NCBI GenBank assembly: GCA_937925645.1
Contig: CALAMB010000189.1
Span: 123,569 to 187,568, forward strand
DNA length: 64,000 nt
DNA from: an uncultured Acidobacteriota bacterium
GTDB lineage: Bacteria; Acidobacteriota; JAAYUB01
Direction of reading: 5' to 3'
How positions within the stretch are numbered: position 1 is the first letter of the stretch; each line of letters begins with the position of its first letter. Under the pieces are notes generated by a model. It did no database searches. It was not told the origin of the DNA and saw nothing but the letters and a program-made list of their open reading frames with translations. Of this stretch, positions 16,818 to 24,873 are shown in pieces. The position numbers and the translations under genes are program-made.

Positions 16818-17408
16818 TCACTCGCCGGGCCGGCCCAGGATCACCACGACCTCGTCGCCGCCGAAGGCGGTCTCGGCCACCGTCTCGCCGAGGAAGATGA
16901 AGCCGTCGCGGGCGGCGGCCTGCAATTCCCTCTCCATGGTGGACGTTTTGTTGGTGGCGAGCAGGCGGTACCGGTACTGGCGGGGTGGCGCGCCGGCGTG
17001 CCGTTCCAGCACCACCACCACTTCGCGACCGCCGAAGGTGCTGTCGTAGAGGGTCTGGCCGCGGTAGAGAAAACCGTCGGCGCCCGCCTGCGCCATCTCC
17101 CGCTCCATCGTGGAGGTGCGGTTGGTGGCGAGCAGCCGGTACTCGAACCGCTCCGCGTCGTCCGCCGGCAGGCGGCGGATGATGGCCACCAGCTCGTGGC
17201 CGGGCACCAGCGTGCCGCCGCCCATGAACGCCTCGAAGCGGGACCCCTCCCGGGCGGCGGCGTTCAACTCCTTCTCCATGGTGGAGGTGCGGGACGTGGC
17301 CAGCAGCCGGTAGTGGACGGTTGGCTCCTCTCCGGCGACGGTTCCGGCGATCAGCGCCAGCAGCAGCGACGCCAACCCCCAGCTAGAAAACAGTCTTCCC
17401 CGGTTCAT
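16818..17408 (-). CDS. Exported protein with three tandem RLLAT repeats
   Basis: 196 residues. A signal peptide (ending near VAGEEP) is followed by three repeats of about 55 residues. Each starts YRLLAT-(S/N)-(R/K)-TSTME-(K/R)-E and ends with a G-x-E-V-V-x-(I/V)-L strand (HELVAIIRR; REVVVVLER; DEVVVILGR). The repeat looks like a two-strand, one-helix unit similar in outline to DUF4177-type proteins (Y-x-V-L...T...E..LN..A.EGW...). Function unknown. ATG 17408 has GGGAGGAG upstream. The frame stays open far upstream, but that stretch is antisense to the GNAT and ATP-grasp genes and is not coding. Confidence 0.7.
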   Translation of the reverse strand: MNRGRLFSSWGLASLLLALIAGTVAGEEPTVHYRLLATSRTSTMEKELNAAAREGSRFEAFMGGGTLVPGHELVAIIRRLPADDAERFEYRLLATNRTSTMEREMAQAGADGFLYRGQTLYDSTFGGREVVVVLERHAGAPPRQYRYRLLATNKTSTMERELQAAARDGFIFLGETVAETAFGGDEVVVILGRPGE

Positions 17409-17558
17409 GTCTCCTCCCTTTGGTGGGCCCGGTGTCGGGATTCGCTCTTGGTCCCGGCGGCCGGGCGTGGTATATCTCCGCATGAATAGACCGACGAGCC
17501 GAGCTGAAGGTTCAACGGGTCGACTGCCCGGCGGATGCCGGATACGGGAGGCGGTGGC

Positions 17559-18134
17559 ATGGAGATCCGGACACGCGAGGTGACCGCGGCGCTTTGGCCC
17601 GACGTGGAGTCCCTGTTCGGCGCCCGCGGCGCCTGCGGGGGGTGCTGGTGCTGGTACTGGCGCCTGGCCAGGGGCGAGTCGTGGGCCGCGGTCAAGGGCG
17701 AGACGGCCCGGCGGCGGCTGCGCCGGGGGATCGCCACCGGCGCGGTCATGGGCGTGCTCGCCTATGCCGATGCCGAGCCGGTGGGCTGGTGCACCTACGG
17801 TCCGCGCCCGTCGTTCGCCCGGCTGGATCGCGCGCCCAGCCTCCGGTGCCCGGACGCCGACGCCGTGTGGTCGGTGCCGTGCTTTTTCGTCCGGCGGGAC
17901 CAACGCGGCCGGGGGGTGGCCACCGCGCTGCTGGCCGCCGCGGTGGCGGCGATCCGGGTCCGCGGCGGCCGGATCGTCGAAGGGTATCCGGTCAAGCCGG
18001 CCCGGAACGGCCGCCACGCCGACGCCTTCGCCTGGACGGGGACCCGGGCGCTCTTCGAGCGGGCGGGCTTCGTGTTGGCGGGCAATCCCGACGGCGGGAA
18101 GCAGCGGTACCGGCTTCGTCTGGCCGGCGAATGA
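17559..18134 (+). CDS. GNAT family N-acetyltransferase
   Basis: 191 residues. The acetyl-CoA site pattern FFVRRDQRGRGVATALLAAA is present, and the N-terminus carries a Cys/Trp-rich GGCWCWYWRL motif found in one GNAT subgroup. The C-terminus has ALFERAGFVL. The substrate is unknown. ATG 17559 has GGGAGG 7 bp upstream; an ATG at 17535 lacks one. It diverges from the triple-repeat gene, with 150 bp between the two starts. Confidence 0.85.
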   Translation: MEIRTREVTAALWPDVESLFGARGACGGCWCWYWRLARGESWAAVKGETARRRLRRGIATGAVMGVLAYADAEPVGWCTYGPRPSFARLDRAPSLRCPDADAVWSVPCFFVRRDQRGRGVATALLAAAVAAIRVRGGRIVEGYPVKPARNGRHADAFAWTGTRALFERAGFVLAGNPDGGKQRYRLRLAGE

Positions 18135-18200
18135 TTCCGAGCGGACCCGATAGCGGTGTGTTCTCTTCTGTCCATGAGTTAGAATGAGCCGGGTGGATGA

Positions 18201-19100
18201 ATGGCCGACCAAACTTTTTGTATTTGTTGGAACTGGGAGCACGACGCCGGCTTCATCCGCCTGCTGGAGGCCGCTTGCGCCGCCCGGGGCCTGGGTCTGA
18301 TTCAGGTCACCCCGTCCAACCTGGCCGATATCATCCGGCAGCTGCGGGAGGGCTGGCTGACCTTTCACGGGTTGCTGGACCGCGCCTCCGACACCGACGA
18401 ACGGTTTTTGGAAGTGGTGGAGTGGGCCGGCGACCGCGGCATCTACCGGATAAACCCTTACGAGCGGGCGCGCCTGCAGTGGGACAAGGCGTCGGTCCAT
18501 ATCGTGCTGAGCCACGCCACCCACACGCCGCGCACCATCATCCTGCCGCCCTTCGACCGGGTGCCGGAGCTGCCGCCCCTCGATCTTGCGCCACTCGGCG
18601 AGAGTTTCTGCATCAAGCCGGCCCAGGGCGGCGGCGGCGACGGGGTGGTGGTGGGCGCCACCACGCTGGATGAGGTGGTCGCCAGCCGGCAAGAGTTCGC
18701 CACCGACCGCTACCTGCTGCAGTCCATGGTCCGGCCGGCGGAACTGAACGGCCGGCCCGGCTGGTTTCGGGTGGTCCATTTCGCCGGTCGGGTGTTTCCG
18801 TTCTGGTGGAACCCGGAGACCCACGTCTACGTCCCGGTGACCGCCGAGGAAGAAGCCGGTTTCGGGCTGGGGCCGCTGCGCTCGGTGTCGGCGTCCATCG
18901 CCTGGGTGTGCGGCCTGGAGCTGTTCTCCTCGGAGATTGCCCGGACCCACGACGGCTTGTTTGTGGCGGTCGATTACGTCAACGACCCGGTGGACCTGCG
19001 CCTCCAGTCGGAGACACCCGACGGCGTTCCCGACGCGACGGTCGCCGAACTGGCGGCGGGACTTGCCGATCTGGTCCGAGCCGGCGGGCCGCCGCTGTAG
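18201..19100 (+). CDS. ATP-grasp-like protein
   Basis: 299 residues. The N-terminus (CICWNWEHD...) begins an alpha/beta domain. The middle has an ATP-grasp-type strand and glycine loop (FCIKPAQGGGGDGVVVG) with a Lys for ATP. Later strands include WFRVVHFAGRVFPFWWNP and an acidic metal-binding type segment LFVAVDYVNDPVDL. It probably ligates an amine to a carboxylate, but the substrate is not known. It follows the GNAT gene by 66 bp on the same strand, so the two might modify the same molecule (inference). No clear ribosome binding site. Confidence 0.7.
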   Translation: MADQTFCICWNWEHDAGFIRLLEAACAARGLGLIQVTPSNLADIIRQLREGWLTFHGLLDRASDTDERFLEVVEWAGDRGIYRINPYERARLQWDKASVHIVLSHATHTPRTIILPPFDRVPELPPLDLAPLGESFCIKPAQGGGGDGVVVGATTLDEVVASRQEFATDRYLLQSMVRPAELNGRPGWFRVVHFAGRVFPFWWNPETHVYVPVTAEEEAGFGLGPLRSVSASIAWVCGLELFSSEIARTHDGLFVAVDYVNDPVDLRLQSETPDGVPDATVAELAAGLADLVRAGGPPL

Positions 19101-19187
19101 AGAAATGATGCCCCGCGTGCCGGACGAACATCCCGGCCGCAATTCCGTAAGACACTTTTGTTCCTCAGCATTGATGACGAGGTGGCC

Positions 19188-21227
19188 ATGCAACCTAAAC
19201 TGTTCCTCGCGATTTGGCTGGTGCTGTTGACGGCGGGAGCCGGCGGCGCCGGAGAGCCGCCGCCGTTCGCCTTTGACCGATACCACGATCCCGATGCCGT
19301 CGCGAGCCGGCTGCGGCAACTGGTCCAGACCGCGCCGGAGACGGCCCGCGTGCACGAGCTCGCGACCAGCCCCGGCGGTCGGCCGGTCCTGATAATTGAG
19401 ATCGGACCGGAAACGGCCGCCCCGGTGCGCCGTCTGCCGGCGGTGCTGGTGGCCGCCAACCTGGAGGGGAGCGCGCCCATTGCCAGCGAAGCCACCCTGT
19501 ACCTGGCCCAGCTCCTGTTGGACCAGCCGGACACCCGCCGTGATAAAACCTGGTTCATTGTGCCCCTGGGCAATCCGGACGCGGCCGCCCGCCTGTTCCG
19601 GCGGCCGCTGGTCCAGGACAACCGCAACGACCGTCCGTTCAATGACGACATGGACGACCGCACCGACGAGGACGGGCCTGATGATCTCAACGGCGACGGG
19701 CTCATCACGCAGATGCGGGTGCCGGATCCCACCGGTGAGTGGATCCCGGTAGAGGGCGAACCGCGCGCGATGCGCAAAGCCGACTGGTCGAAGGGAGAGC
19801 GGGGACAGTTCAAGCTCTACAGCGAAGGCGTCGACAACGACGGCGACGGCCGTTACAACGAAGATGGTCCCGGCGGTGTGGACGTCGGCGCCAACTTTCC
19901 TCACCTGTTCAAGTTCTTTACCCGCACCGGCGGCCCGTGGGCCGGCAGTGAAGCCGAGAGCCACGCGCTGATCCGGTTCGCCTTCGCTCATCCGGAAATC
20001 GCCCTGGTGATCAACTTCGGGCGATCAAACTTTTGCCTGAATCCGCCGCGGGGCGGCCGCACCGGCACCGCCGACTTCAACCGGATCAAGCTCCCCGAGC
20101 GTGTCGCCAAATGGATGAATCTGGAGACCGACAAGACCTACACCATGACTGAAATTATGGAGTTGGCCAAGCGGTTTGCTCCGCCCGGCATGGAACTCAC
20201 CGAGGCGATGGTGGCCGGTTTCCTGGGACTGGGCCCTGTGGTTAATCCGCTGCCCGAAGACCTGAAGTTTTACGAGGCGCTGAGCAAGCGGTACAGCGAG
20301 TTTCTCAAGGAACGGAAACTGGACGCCAAACGGCTCGATCCGCCGGCCGACCGCGACGGCAGCTTTGAGCTCTGGGCGTATTACCAGTATGGCCGGCCGT
20401 CCTTCAGCCTGGATTTCTGGACTCTTCCCATTGTGGAGAAGCCCAAGCCGTCCGGCACCGATCCCGAAGCGCTGACGCCAGAGAAGCTGGAGAACATGTC
20501 CAGCGAGGAGTTTCTGGCTCTGGGCGAAGAGAAGATTGCCGCGTTCATCAAAACGTCCGGCGCTCCGGCCAGCATCCAGCCCGCCATGATCATCCAGGCG
20601 GTGAAATCGGGCATGATGACGCCCAAGCGGATGGCCGAGATGATGAAAACCATGCCCAAACCCAAAAGCGCCGAAGGTCTTGACACGGAGACCGAAGCCT
20701 TGCTCGCGTTCAGCGATAAAGTCCTCGGAGGCGCCGGCTATGCCGCATGGCAGCCGTTCGCGCATCCCACTCTCGGCTCGGTGGAAATAGGCGGGGCGGC
20801 GCCATTCGCGGCCGACACGCCCCCGCCGACCCAACTGCTGCCGCTTCTGGAAGGACAAGTCCCTTGGGTGTTGACACTGGCCGAACAGATGGCGCGGATC
20901 CGCCTGGCCAAAGTGGAGGTGACCGCGCTCGGCGGCGGCGTCCACCGCGTTAAGGCCTGGGTGGAGAATATCGGCTACCTGCCCTACACCACGGCGATGG
21001 CGCAGCGGAACACCCAGTGTGCGCCGGTGGTGTTGGAGCTGAAGGGAGACGGATTGAAATTTTTGGAGGGCCGCCCGCGCCGCCTGATCCGGCAGGTCGC
21101 CGGCCACGGCACGGAGACAGTCACCTGGTTGCTCCAGGCCGATCGGCCCGTTGCTGCCGCCATCACCGCGTCCACGGCGACCGCCTGGGGTGGCGAGACC
21201 CAGATCCAGATCGGAGGTGCCCAATGA
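19188..21227 (+). CDS. Degenerate M14 carboxypeptidase-like exported protein
   Basis: 679 residues with a signal peptide (MQPKLFLAIWLVLLTAGAGG). The fold matches the neighbouring M14 protein, including shared DGDG-R-x-NEDGPGG-type acidic loops and a closing Ig-like region. However, the zinc motif HxxE is replaced: the aligned segment reads VAANLEGSAPIASE where the partner has DGNIHGNE. The third ligand region reads VINFGRSNF instead of FHNFGG, and the catalytic GELY has become SLDFW. It is therefore probably a catalytically inactive partner. ATG 19188 has GAGGTGG upstream. Its stop overlaps the next start (ATGA). Confidence 0.8.
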   Translation: MQPKLFLAIWLVLLTAGAGGAGEPPPFAFDRYHDPDAVASRLRQLVQTAPETARVHELATSPGGRPVLIIEIGPETAAPVRRLPAVLVAANLEGSAPIASEATLYLAQLLLDQPDTRRDKTWFIVPLGNPDAAARLFRRPLVQDNRNDRPFNDDMDDRTDEDGPDDLNGDGLITQMRVPDPTGEWIPVEGEPRAMRKADWSKGERGQFKLYSEGVDNDGDGRYNEDGPGGVDVGANFPHLFKFFTRTGGPWAGSEAESHALIRFAFAHPEIALVINFGRSNFCLNPPRGGRTGTADFNRIKLPERVAKWMNLETDKTYTMTEIMELAKRFAPPGMELTEAMVAGFLGLGPVVNPLPEDLKFYEALSKRYSEFLKERKLDAKRLDPPADRDGSFELWAYYQYGRPSFSLDFWTLPIVEKPKPSGTDPEALTPEKLENMSSEEFLALGEEKIAAFIKTSGAPASIQPAMIIQAVKSGMMTPKRMAEMMKTMPKPKSAEGLDTETEALLAFSDKVLGGAGYAAWQPFAHPTLGSVEIGGAAPFAADTPPPTQLLPLLEGQVPWVLTLAEQMARIRLAKVEVTALGGGVHRVKAWVENIGYLPYTTAMAQRNTQCAPVVLELKGDGLKFLEGRPRRLIRQVAGHGTETVTWLLQADRPVAAAITASTATAWGGETQIQIGGAQ

Positions 21228-22990
21228 AGCGCGGTGCTGTCGCGAACCTGCTCCTGCTGGGACTGCTGCTGGCGTCCGCTGCCGCCGCGGCCGGCGACAC
21301 CCGGGCCACGATGCCGCTGTCGTTCGATTCGTATTACACATATGAACAGGTGGGCCAGGCGCTCGAGGCGCTCCACCGGGCGTACCCGAAGCTGACCCGC
21401 CTCGAGGTGGCCGGCCGCAGCGACGAGGGGCGGGACATCTGGTGCTTCACCGTGAACAATCCGGAAACGGGGCCGGAACTGGAAAAGCCGGCGGTCTATG
21501 TGGACGGCAATATCCACGGTAACGAGATCCAGGGTGGCGAGGTGTGCCTGTACCTTCTGAGCGAACTGCTCACCCGTTACGGTCATAATGCGGAGATCAC
21601 CCGGCTTGTGGACACACGCTGCTTCTATGTGGTGCCGGTGGTGAATCCCGACGGCCGTTACCACTTCTTCGCTGACCCGGGAAGCCACAGCAACAACCGG
21701 AGCCTGCGCCTGCCCAGGGACGACGACCGGGACGGACTCGTGGATGAGGATTTTCCGGATGATCTGGACGGCGACGGCAACATTTGCACCATGCGACGGC
21801 GCGACCCGTTTGGCACCCACCGCACCCATCCGGAGGATCCCCGGCTGATGATTCGGGTCAAACCCGGTGAGAAGGGCGAGTGGGTGCTCCTGGGTTCGGA
21901 GGGCATCGACAACGACGGCGACGGCCGGATCAACGAGGACGCCGAAGGCTACGTCGACCCCAACCGCAACTGGGGCTACGACTGGATGCCTCCGTACGTC
22001 CAGAGCGGCTCCGGTGACTATCCGTTCTCGGGCCGGGGCCTGCGGGAGTTGGCGACGTACATCCTGGCCCGCCCCAACATCTGCATGGCGTGGACCTTCC
22101 ACAATTTCGGCGGGATGTACCTGCGCGGACCCAGCGCCAAGGCGCAGGGGGAGTATCCGCCTGAGGACGTGGCCGTCTACGATTACATCGGCAAACAGGC
22201 GGAAAAGATCACTCCGGGCTACCGCTACCTCCTGAGCTGGCGGGACCTGTACGAGACGTACGGCGACTCCGGCGAATGGCTGGCCATGACCCAGGGCGCC
22301 TACACGCTGGTGGGCGAACTCTACATGTCGGAGGAGGAGGGCTTCGGCAAGCGGCAGGCCGAGCGCAAGGTGGATCCCGATTACGAGTCCGGCGCCATGT
22401 TCGGCGACGACGCCGCCCGCACCCTGGAACGGATCCGGTTCAGCGATCACCTGACGCTGGGGGAGATGTATAAGCCGTGGCAGGCCGTGACTCACCCGCA
22501 GTTCGGTGAGATCGAGATCGGCGGCTGGGTCAAGATGAGCACCCGGCTGCCTCCGGCCTTTCTGCTCCGGCAGATGCTGCACCGCAACGTTGCGGCGGTG
22601 CTTTTCTCCGCTCAGCAGACCCCCCGGGTGGAGCTGGAGATCGTCGGCGTGGAACCGGCCGGGGCCGGAATGCACCAGGTTACGGTTCGTTTGGCCAACC
22701 CGGCGGCAATGCCCTCCATGACCGCGCACGCCCGACGGGTGGAACTATATCCGCAGGACATGTTGACTCTGGCCGGGGATGGTCTCCGCGTGGTGGCAGG
22801 CGGACGGGTGACCAATCTCAACACCGGCGAAACGGACTACGTTGAACACAGACCCGAGATCCAGTTTTTGACGGTCCCGGGTTTCGCCCGGGTTGAGTAC
22901 CGATTTCTGGTTTCGGGAAAAGGGCGGGCCGAAGTGACTTACCGCTCCCGCCACGCAGGAGTTCGGCGGGTGAACATCCAGATTCCGTAA
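21224..22990 (+). CDS. M14 family zinc carboxypeptidase (intact catalytic site)
   Basis: 588 residues with a signal peptide (MKRGAVANLLLLGLLLASAAAA). Zinc ligands are H97 and E100 in DGNIHGNE and a His in WTFHNFGG (about 292); the catalytic Glu is in LVGELY (about 365). Asp-rich loops (DLDGDGN, IDNDGDGRINEDAEG) look like calcium-binding turns. The C-terminus is an Ig-like domain. It probably trims peptides or peptidoglycan outside the cytoplasm. GGAGG precedes the ATG, which overlaps the stop of the degenerate M14 gene, so both are made from one transcript and perhaps form a complex. Confidence 0.88.
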   Translation: MKRGAVANLLLLGLLLASAAAAAGDTRATMPLSFDSYYTYEQVGQALEALHRAYPKLTRLEVAGRSDEGRDIWCFTVNNPETGPELEKPAVYVDGNIHGNEIQGGEVCLYLLSELLTRYGHNAEITRLVDTRCFYVVPVVNPDGRYHFFADPGSHSNNRSLRLPRDDDRDGLVDEDFPDDLDGDGNICTMRRRDPFGTHRTHPEDPRLMIRVKPGEKGEWVLLGSEGIDNDGDGRINEDAEGYVDPNRNWGYDWMPPYVQSGSGDYPFSGRGLRELATYILARPNICMAWTFHNFGGMYLRGPSAKAQGEYPPEDVAVYDYIGKQAEKITPGYRYLLSWRDLYETYGDSGEWLAMTQGAYTLVGELYMSEEEGFGKRQAERKVDPDYESGAMFGDDAARTLERIRFSDHLTLGEMYKPWQAVTHPQFGEIEIGGWVKMSTRLPPAFLLRQMLHRNVAAVLFSAQQTPRVELEIVGVEPAGAGMHQVTVRLANPAAMPSMTAHARRVELYPQDMLTLAGDGLRVVAGGRVTNLNTGETDYVEHRPEIQFLTVPGFARVEYRFLVSGKGRAEVTYRSRHAGVRRVNIQIP

Positions 22991-22995
22991 AGCAG

Positions 22996-23030
22996 GCCGG
23001 GTGTCCGTGTCGCCGAAACGGGCACCCGGC
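22996..23030. terminator. Hairpin between convergent M14 and M29 genes
   Basis: A 13 bp stem with one G-T wobble (22996-23008 with 23018-23030) and a 9-base loop, located between two convergent stops. The following T-rich stretch is weak, so it may act in both directions or need Rho. Confidence 0.55.
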
Positions 23031-23069
23031 TGCTGCCGTTTATTGCATCCGCTGCAACGACAACTGCGC

Positions 23070-24263
23070 TCAGTCTGGAACCACCCAGATGTTGTCGCGT
23101 AGTGCCAGCTGCACGTCATCCAGGTAGACGGCGCGGCCGGCGCCGCCGGGGCGGAAATCGGTCACGATGTCCACGTGCTGGGAGGAGGCATTGTAAGTCC
23201 CCAGCCGGGTGAATTCGTCCAGCCGTTGTCGGCCCTCGGGGGATTCGGGGTCGTCCACATAACTTTGCTTGTAACTGCTTCCGATGGCGATGTGCAGCGT
23301 GCCGCCCACTTTTTCCACGAACAGCGGGTGTTTCAGGGCCCGCTCCAGGCCGTTATTCATTCCCAGCGCGACCTCGCCAAGCCGATGGGAACCGTCATCG
23401 GTTTCGATGATGCCGCGCAGGGCCTCGAATCCCTCCTCGGCGGAATAGTCGCGGATCCGGCCGTCCTCAAGCCGGAGATAAATGCCGCGGATGGTCACAC
23501 CCGAGTACAGCACCGGCAGGTCGAGATAGATTTCACCGGCCACCGAGTTGGCGTCGGGGCTGGTGTAGACTTCGCCGTCGGGGAAATTGCGCTTGCCGGT
23601 GCACTTCACGATGCGCTGGCCCGCGATGGACATGCCCAATTCCAGAGTCCGGCCGGTTTTGGGACATGCGGTGAGAACGCGCACGCGGTGAGTCCGGGAC
23701 ATGAGGCGGTGGATGTCTTCTTCGACTTCTTCGAGCATTCGGGGATCTGTGACCGAGGCCCGCACGATCACCCGGGTGTACTCCTCGAGGGATAAACCCT
23801 CCAGGTCGGCGAACCCCTGGGTGGGGTAAAGCGTGAGCAGCCACGGTTTGGCCAGGCGGATGTTCTTGAACGGCTCGTCGGCCCGGACGATCGCCCTGCC
23901 CCCTTCTTCGGGCAGGTTGGCGTAGAGCTCGGGCCGCTCCGCGCCGAGGATCTCGATGTACTTGGTCATGGTCTCGTACCGCTGCCGATGCCAGGCGGGA
24001 ACGCGGTCGATCTGCTCCGGGGCGCCGAACCGGGCCATGGCCGCGCCCCACACCCGGCCGCGATCGTTGTCGGGCGGCACCAGGCAGATATCGGCGATGG
24101 CACCGGCGGCGACGATTTTGTCCTGCAGGGCGGCCATCAGCGGCCAGGTGACCGGCTCGCCCTTGATCATCACGACATCCTCGGGCGTGATCCCGTCCAG
24201 CGAATAATCCAGCAGGTAACCGGCCCAGGTGTCCAGATCCTGAGCGGAAATGATGGGGTGCAT
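23070..24263 (-). CDS. M29 family aminopeptidase (leucyl aminopeptidase T type)
   Basis: 397 residues, the usual length of AmpS/PepS/aminopeptidase T. Signatures are KCTGKRNFPDGEVYTSP, LGEVALGMNNGL and a TLHIAIGSSY region; the metal ligands sit in conserved Glu, His and Asp positions there. Cytosolic, no signal peptide. It removes N-terminal residues in peptide turnover. CAGGAGG precedes the ATG, and a TTGGCG-17-TATAAT promoter lies upstream. It converges on the M14 pair, making a short run of three peptidase-type genes. Confidence 0.9.
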   Translation of the reverse strand: MHPIISAQDLDTWAGYLLDYSLDGITPEDVVMIKGEPVTWPLMAALQDKIVAAGAIADICLVPPDNDRGRVWGAAMARFGAPEQIDRVPAWHRQRYETMTKYIEILGAERPELYANLPEEGGRAIVRADEPFKNIRLAKPWLLTLYPTQGFADLEGLSLEEYTRVIVRASVTDPRMLEEVEEDIHRLMSRTHRVRVLTACPKTGRTLELGMSIAGQRIVKCTGKRNFPDGEVYTSPDANSVAGEIYLDLPVLYSGVTIRGIYLRLEDGRIRDYSAEEGFEALRGIIETDDGSHRLGEVALGMNNGLERALKHPLFVEKVGGTLHIAIGSSYKQSYVDDPESPEGRQRLDEFTRLGTYNASSQHVDIVTDFRPGGAGRAVYLDDVQLALRDNIWVVPD

Positions 24264-24305
24264 ACAGCCTCCTGTACTTGCCGAGTCATCGGAAATATCG
24301 GGTGT

Positions 24306-24334
24306 ATTATACCGCCTGACTGCTGCCGCGCCAA
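24306..24334 (-). promoter_or_regulatory. Candidate sigma70 promoter for the M29 aminopeptidase
   Basis: Minus strand: TTGGCG (24334-24329), 17 bp, perfect TATAAT (24311-24306), about 45 bp upstream of the ATG. Confidence 0.6.
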
Positions 24335-24420
24335 CGACACCATGGCCGGGGTTGGCGGCCCAGGTGCAAGATCGGAACTAACCGAAAGCCGTCATCGTGT
24401 GCGTGCCGGCCCCGCCGAAC

Positions 24421-24696
24421 TCAGAGCAGGTTGGACTTGGCGGAGTTGATCCACCCGGCGTCCGACTGGATGTCGGTCTTGAAGACCACCAAATCGGCAT
24501 CCCACTGGCTGTCGGCGAAGAAGACGATCCGGTCGGCGTCGCTCTGGATTTCGGTATAGCACCAGATGGCGCTCGTGGTGGCGTCCCATTGATTGGCGGT
24601 TTCAAACACGGCCAGGTCGGCTTCGGACCGGATGTCGGTCACGAAGACCTTCAAATTGGCTTCGGCGGCGATGTCTGTCTTGAACAGTTTGGGCAT
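24421..24696 (-). CDS. Small repeat protein of unknown function
   Basis: 91 residues, no signal peptide, strong ribosome binding site (AAGGAGG, 5 bp from ATG). The chain is built from short units around a hydrophobic strand: LFKTDI, LKVFVTDI, DLAVFETAN, RIVFFADS, DLVVFKTDI. Each is followed by a charged turn with (S/A)-(E/D)-A-(D/N)-(L/R). It recalls a group of short uncharacterised proteins with repeated (A)-(D/K)-x-x-V-(F/Y)-x-(T/V) strands that I remember under a DUF6150-like label; that is a recollection, not a search result. Confidence 0.6.
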   Translation of the reverse strand: MPKLFKTDIAAEANLKVFVTDIRSEADLAVFETANQWDATTSAIWCYTEIQSDADRIVFFADSQWDADLVVFKTDIQSDAGWINSAKSNLL

Positions 24697-24873
24697 TTTT
24701 CCTCCTTGAATCAACGGCTGACGGCCTATCTGTGGTGAAGATAAGCCGTAACCCCCGGAATCTGAATATTAGACGGACAAACGTGCAGTTTTGACTACGT
24801 CAATGACAAGGCCGGTCCGACCGGATCGCAGTAGTTTCAATCCGCCGGAAGCGGCGGTTCAGCCGTGCACAGT

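Noticed and set aside
17409-19991. Upstream extension of the minus-strand triple-repeat frame
   Set aside because: It runs antisense to GNAT, ATP-grasp and M14 genes, and the real start at 17408 has a ribosome binding site and signal peptide.
20984-22729. Minus-strand frame antisense to the M14 genes
   Set aside because: No start signal, no domain, and the plus-strand M14 catalytic motifs are unambiguous.
24791-24803. TTGAC-TAC-GTCAA dyad upstream of the 91-residue protein gene
   Set aside because: Looks like the hcp operator but the spacer is 3 bp, not 4, so a CRP/FNR dimer would not fit. Kept only as a curiosity.
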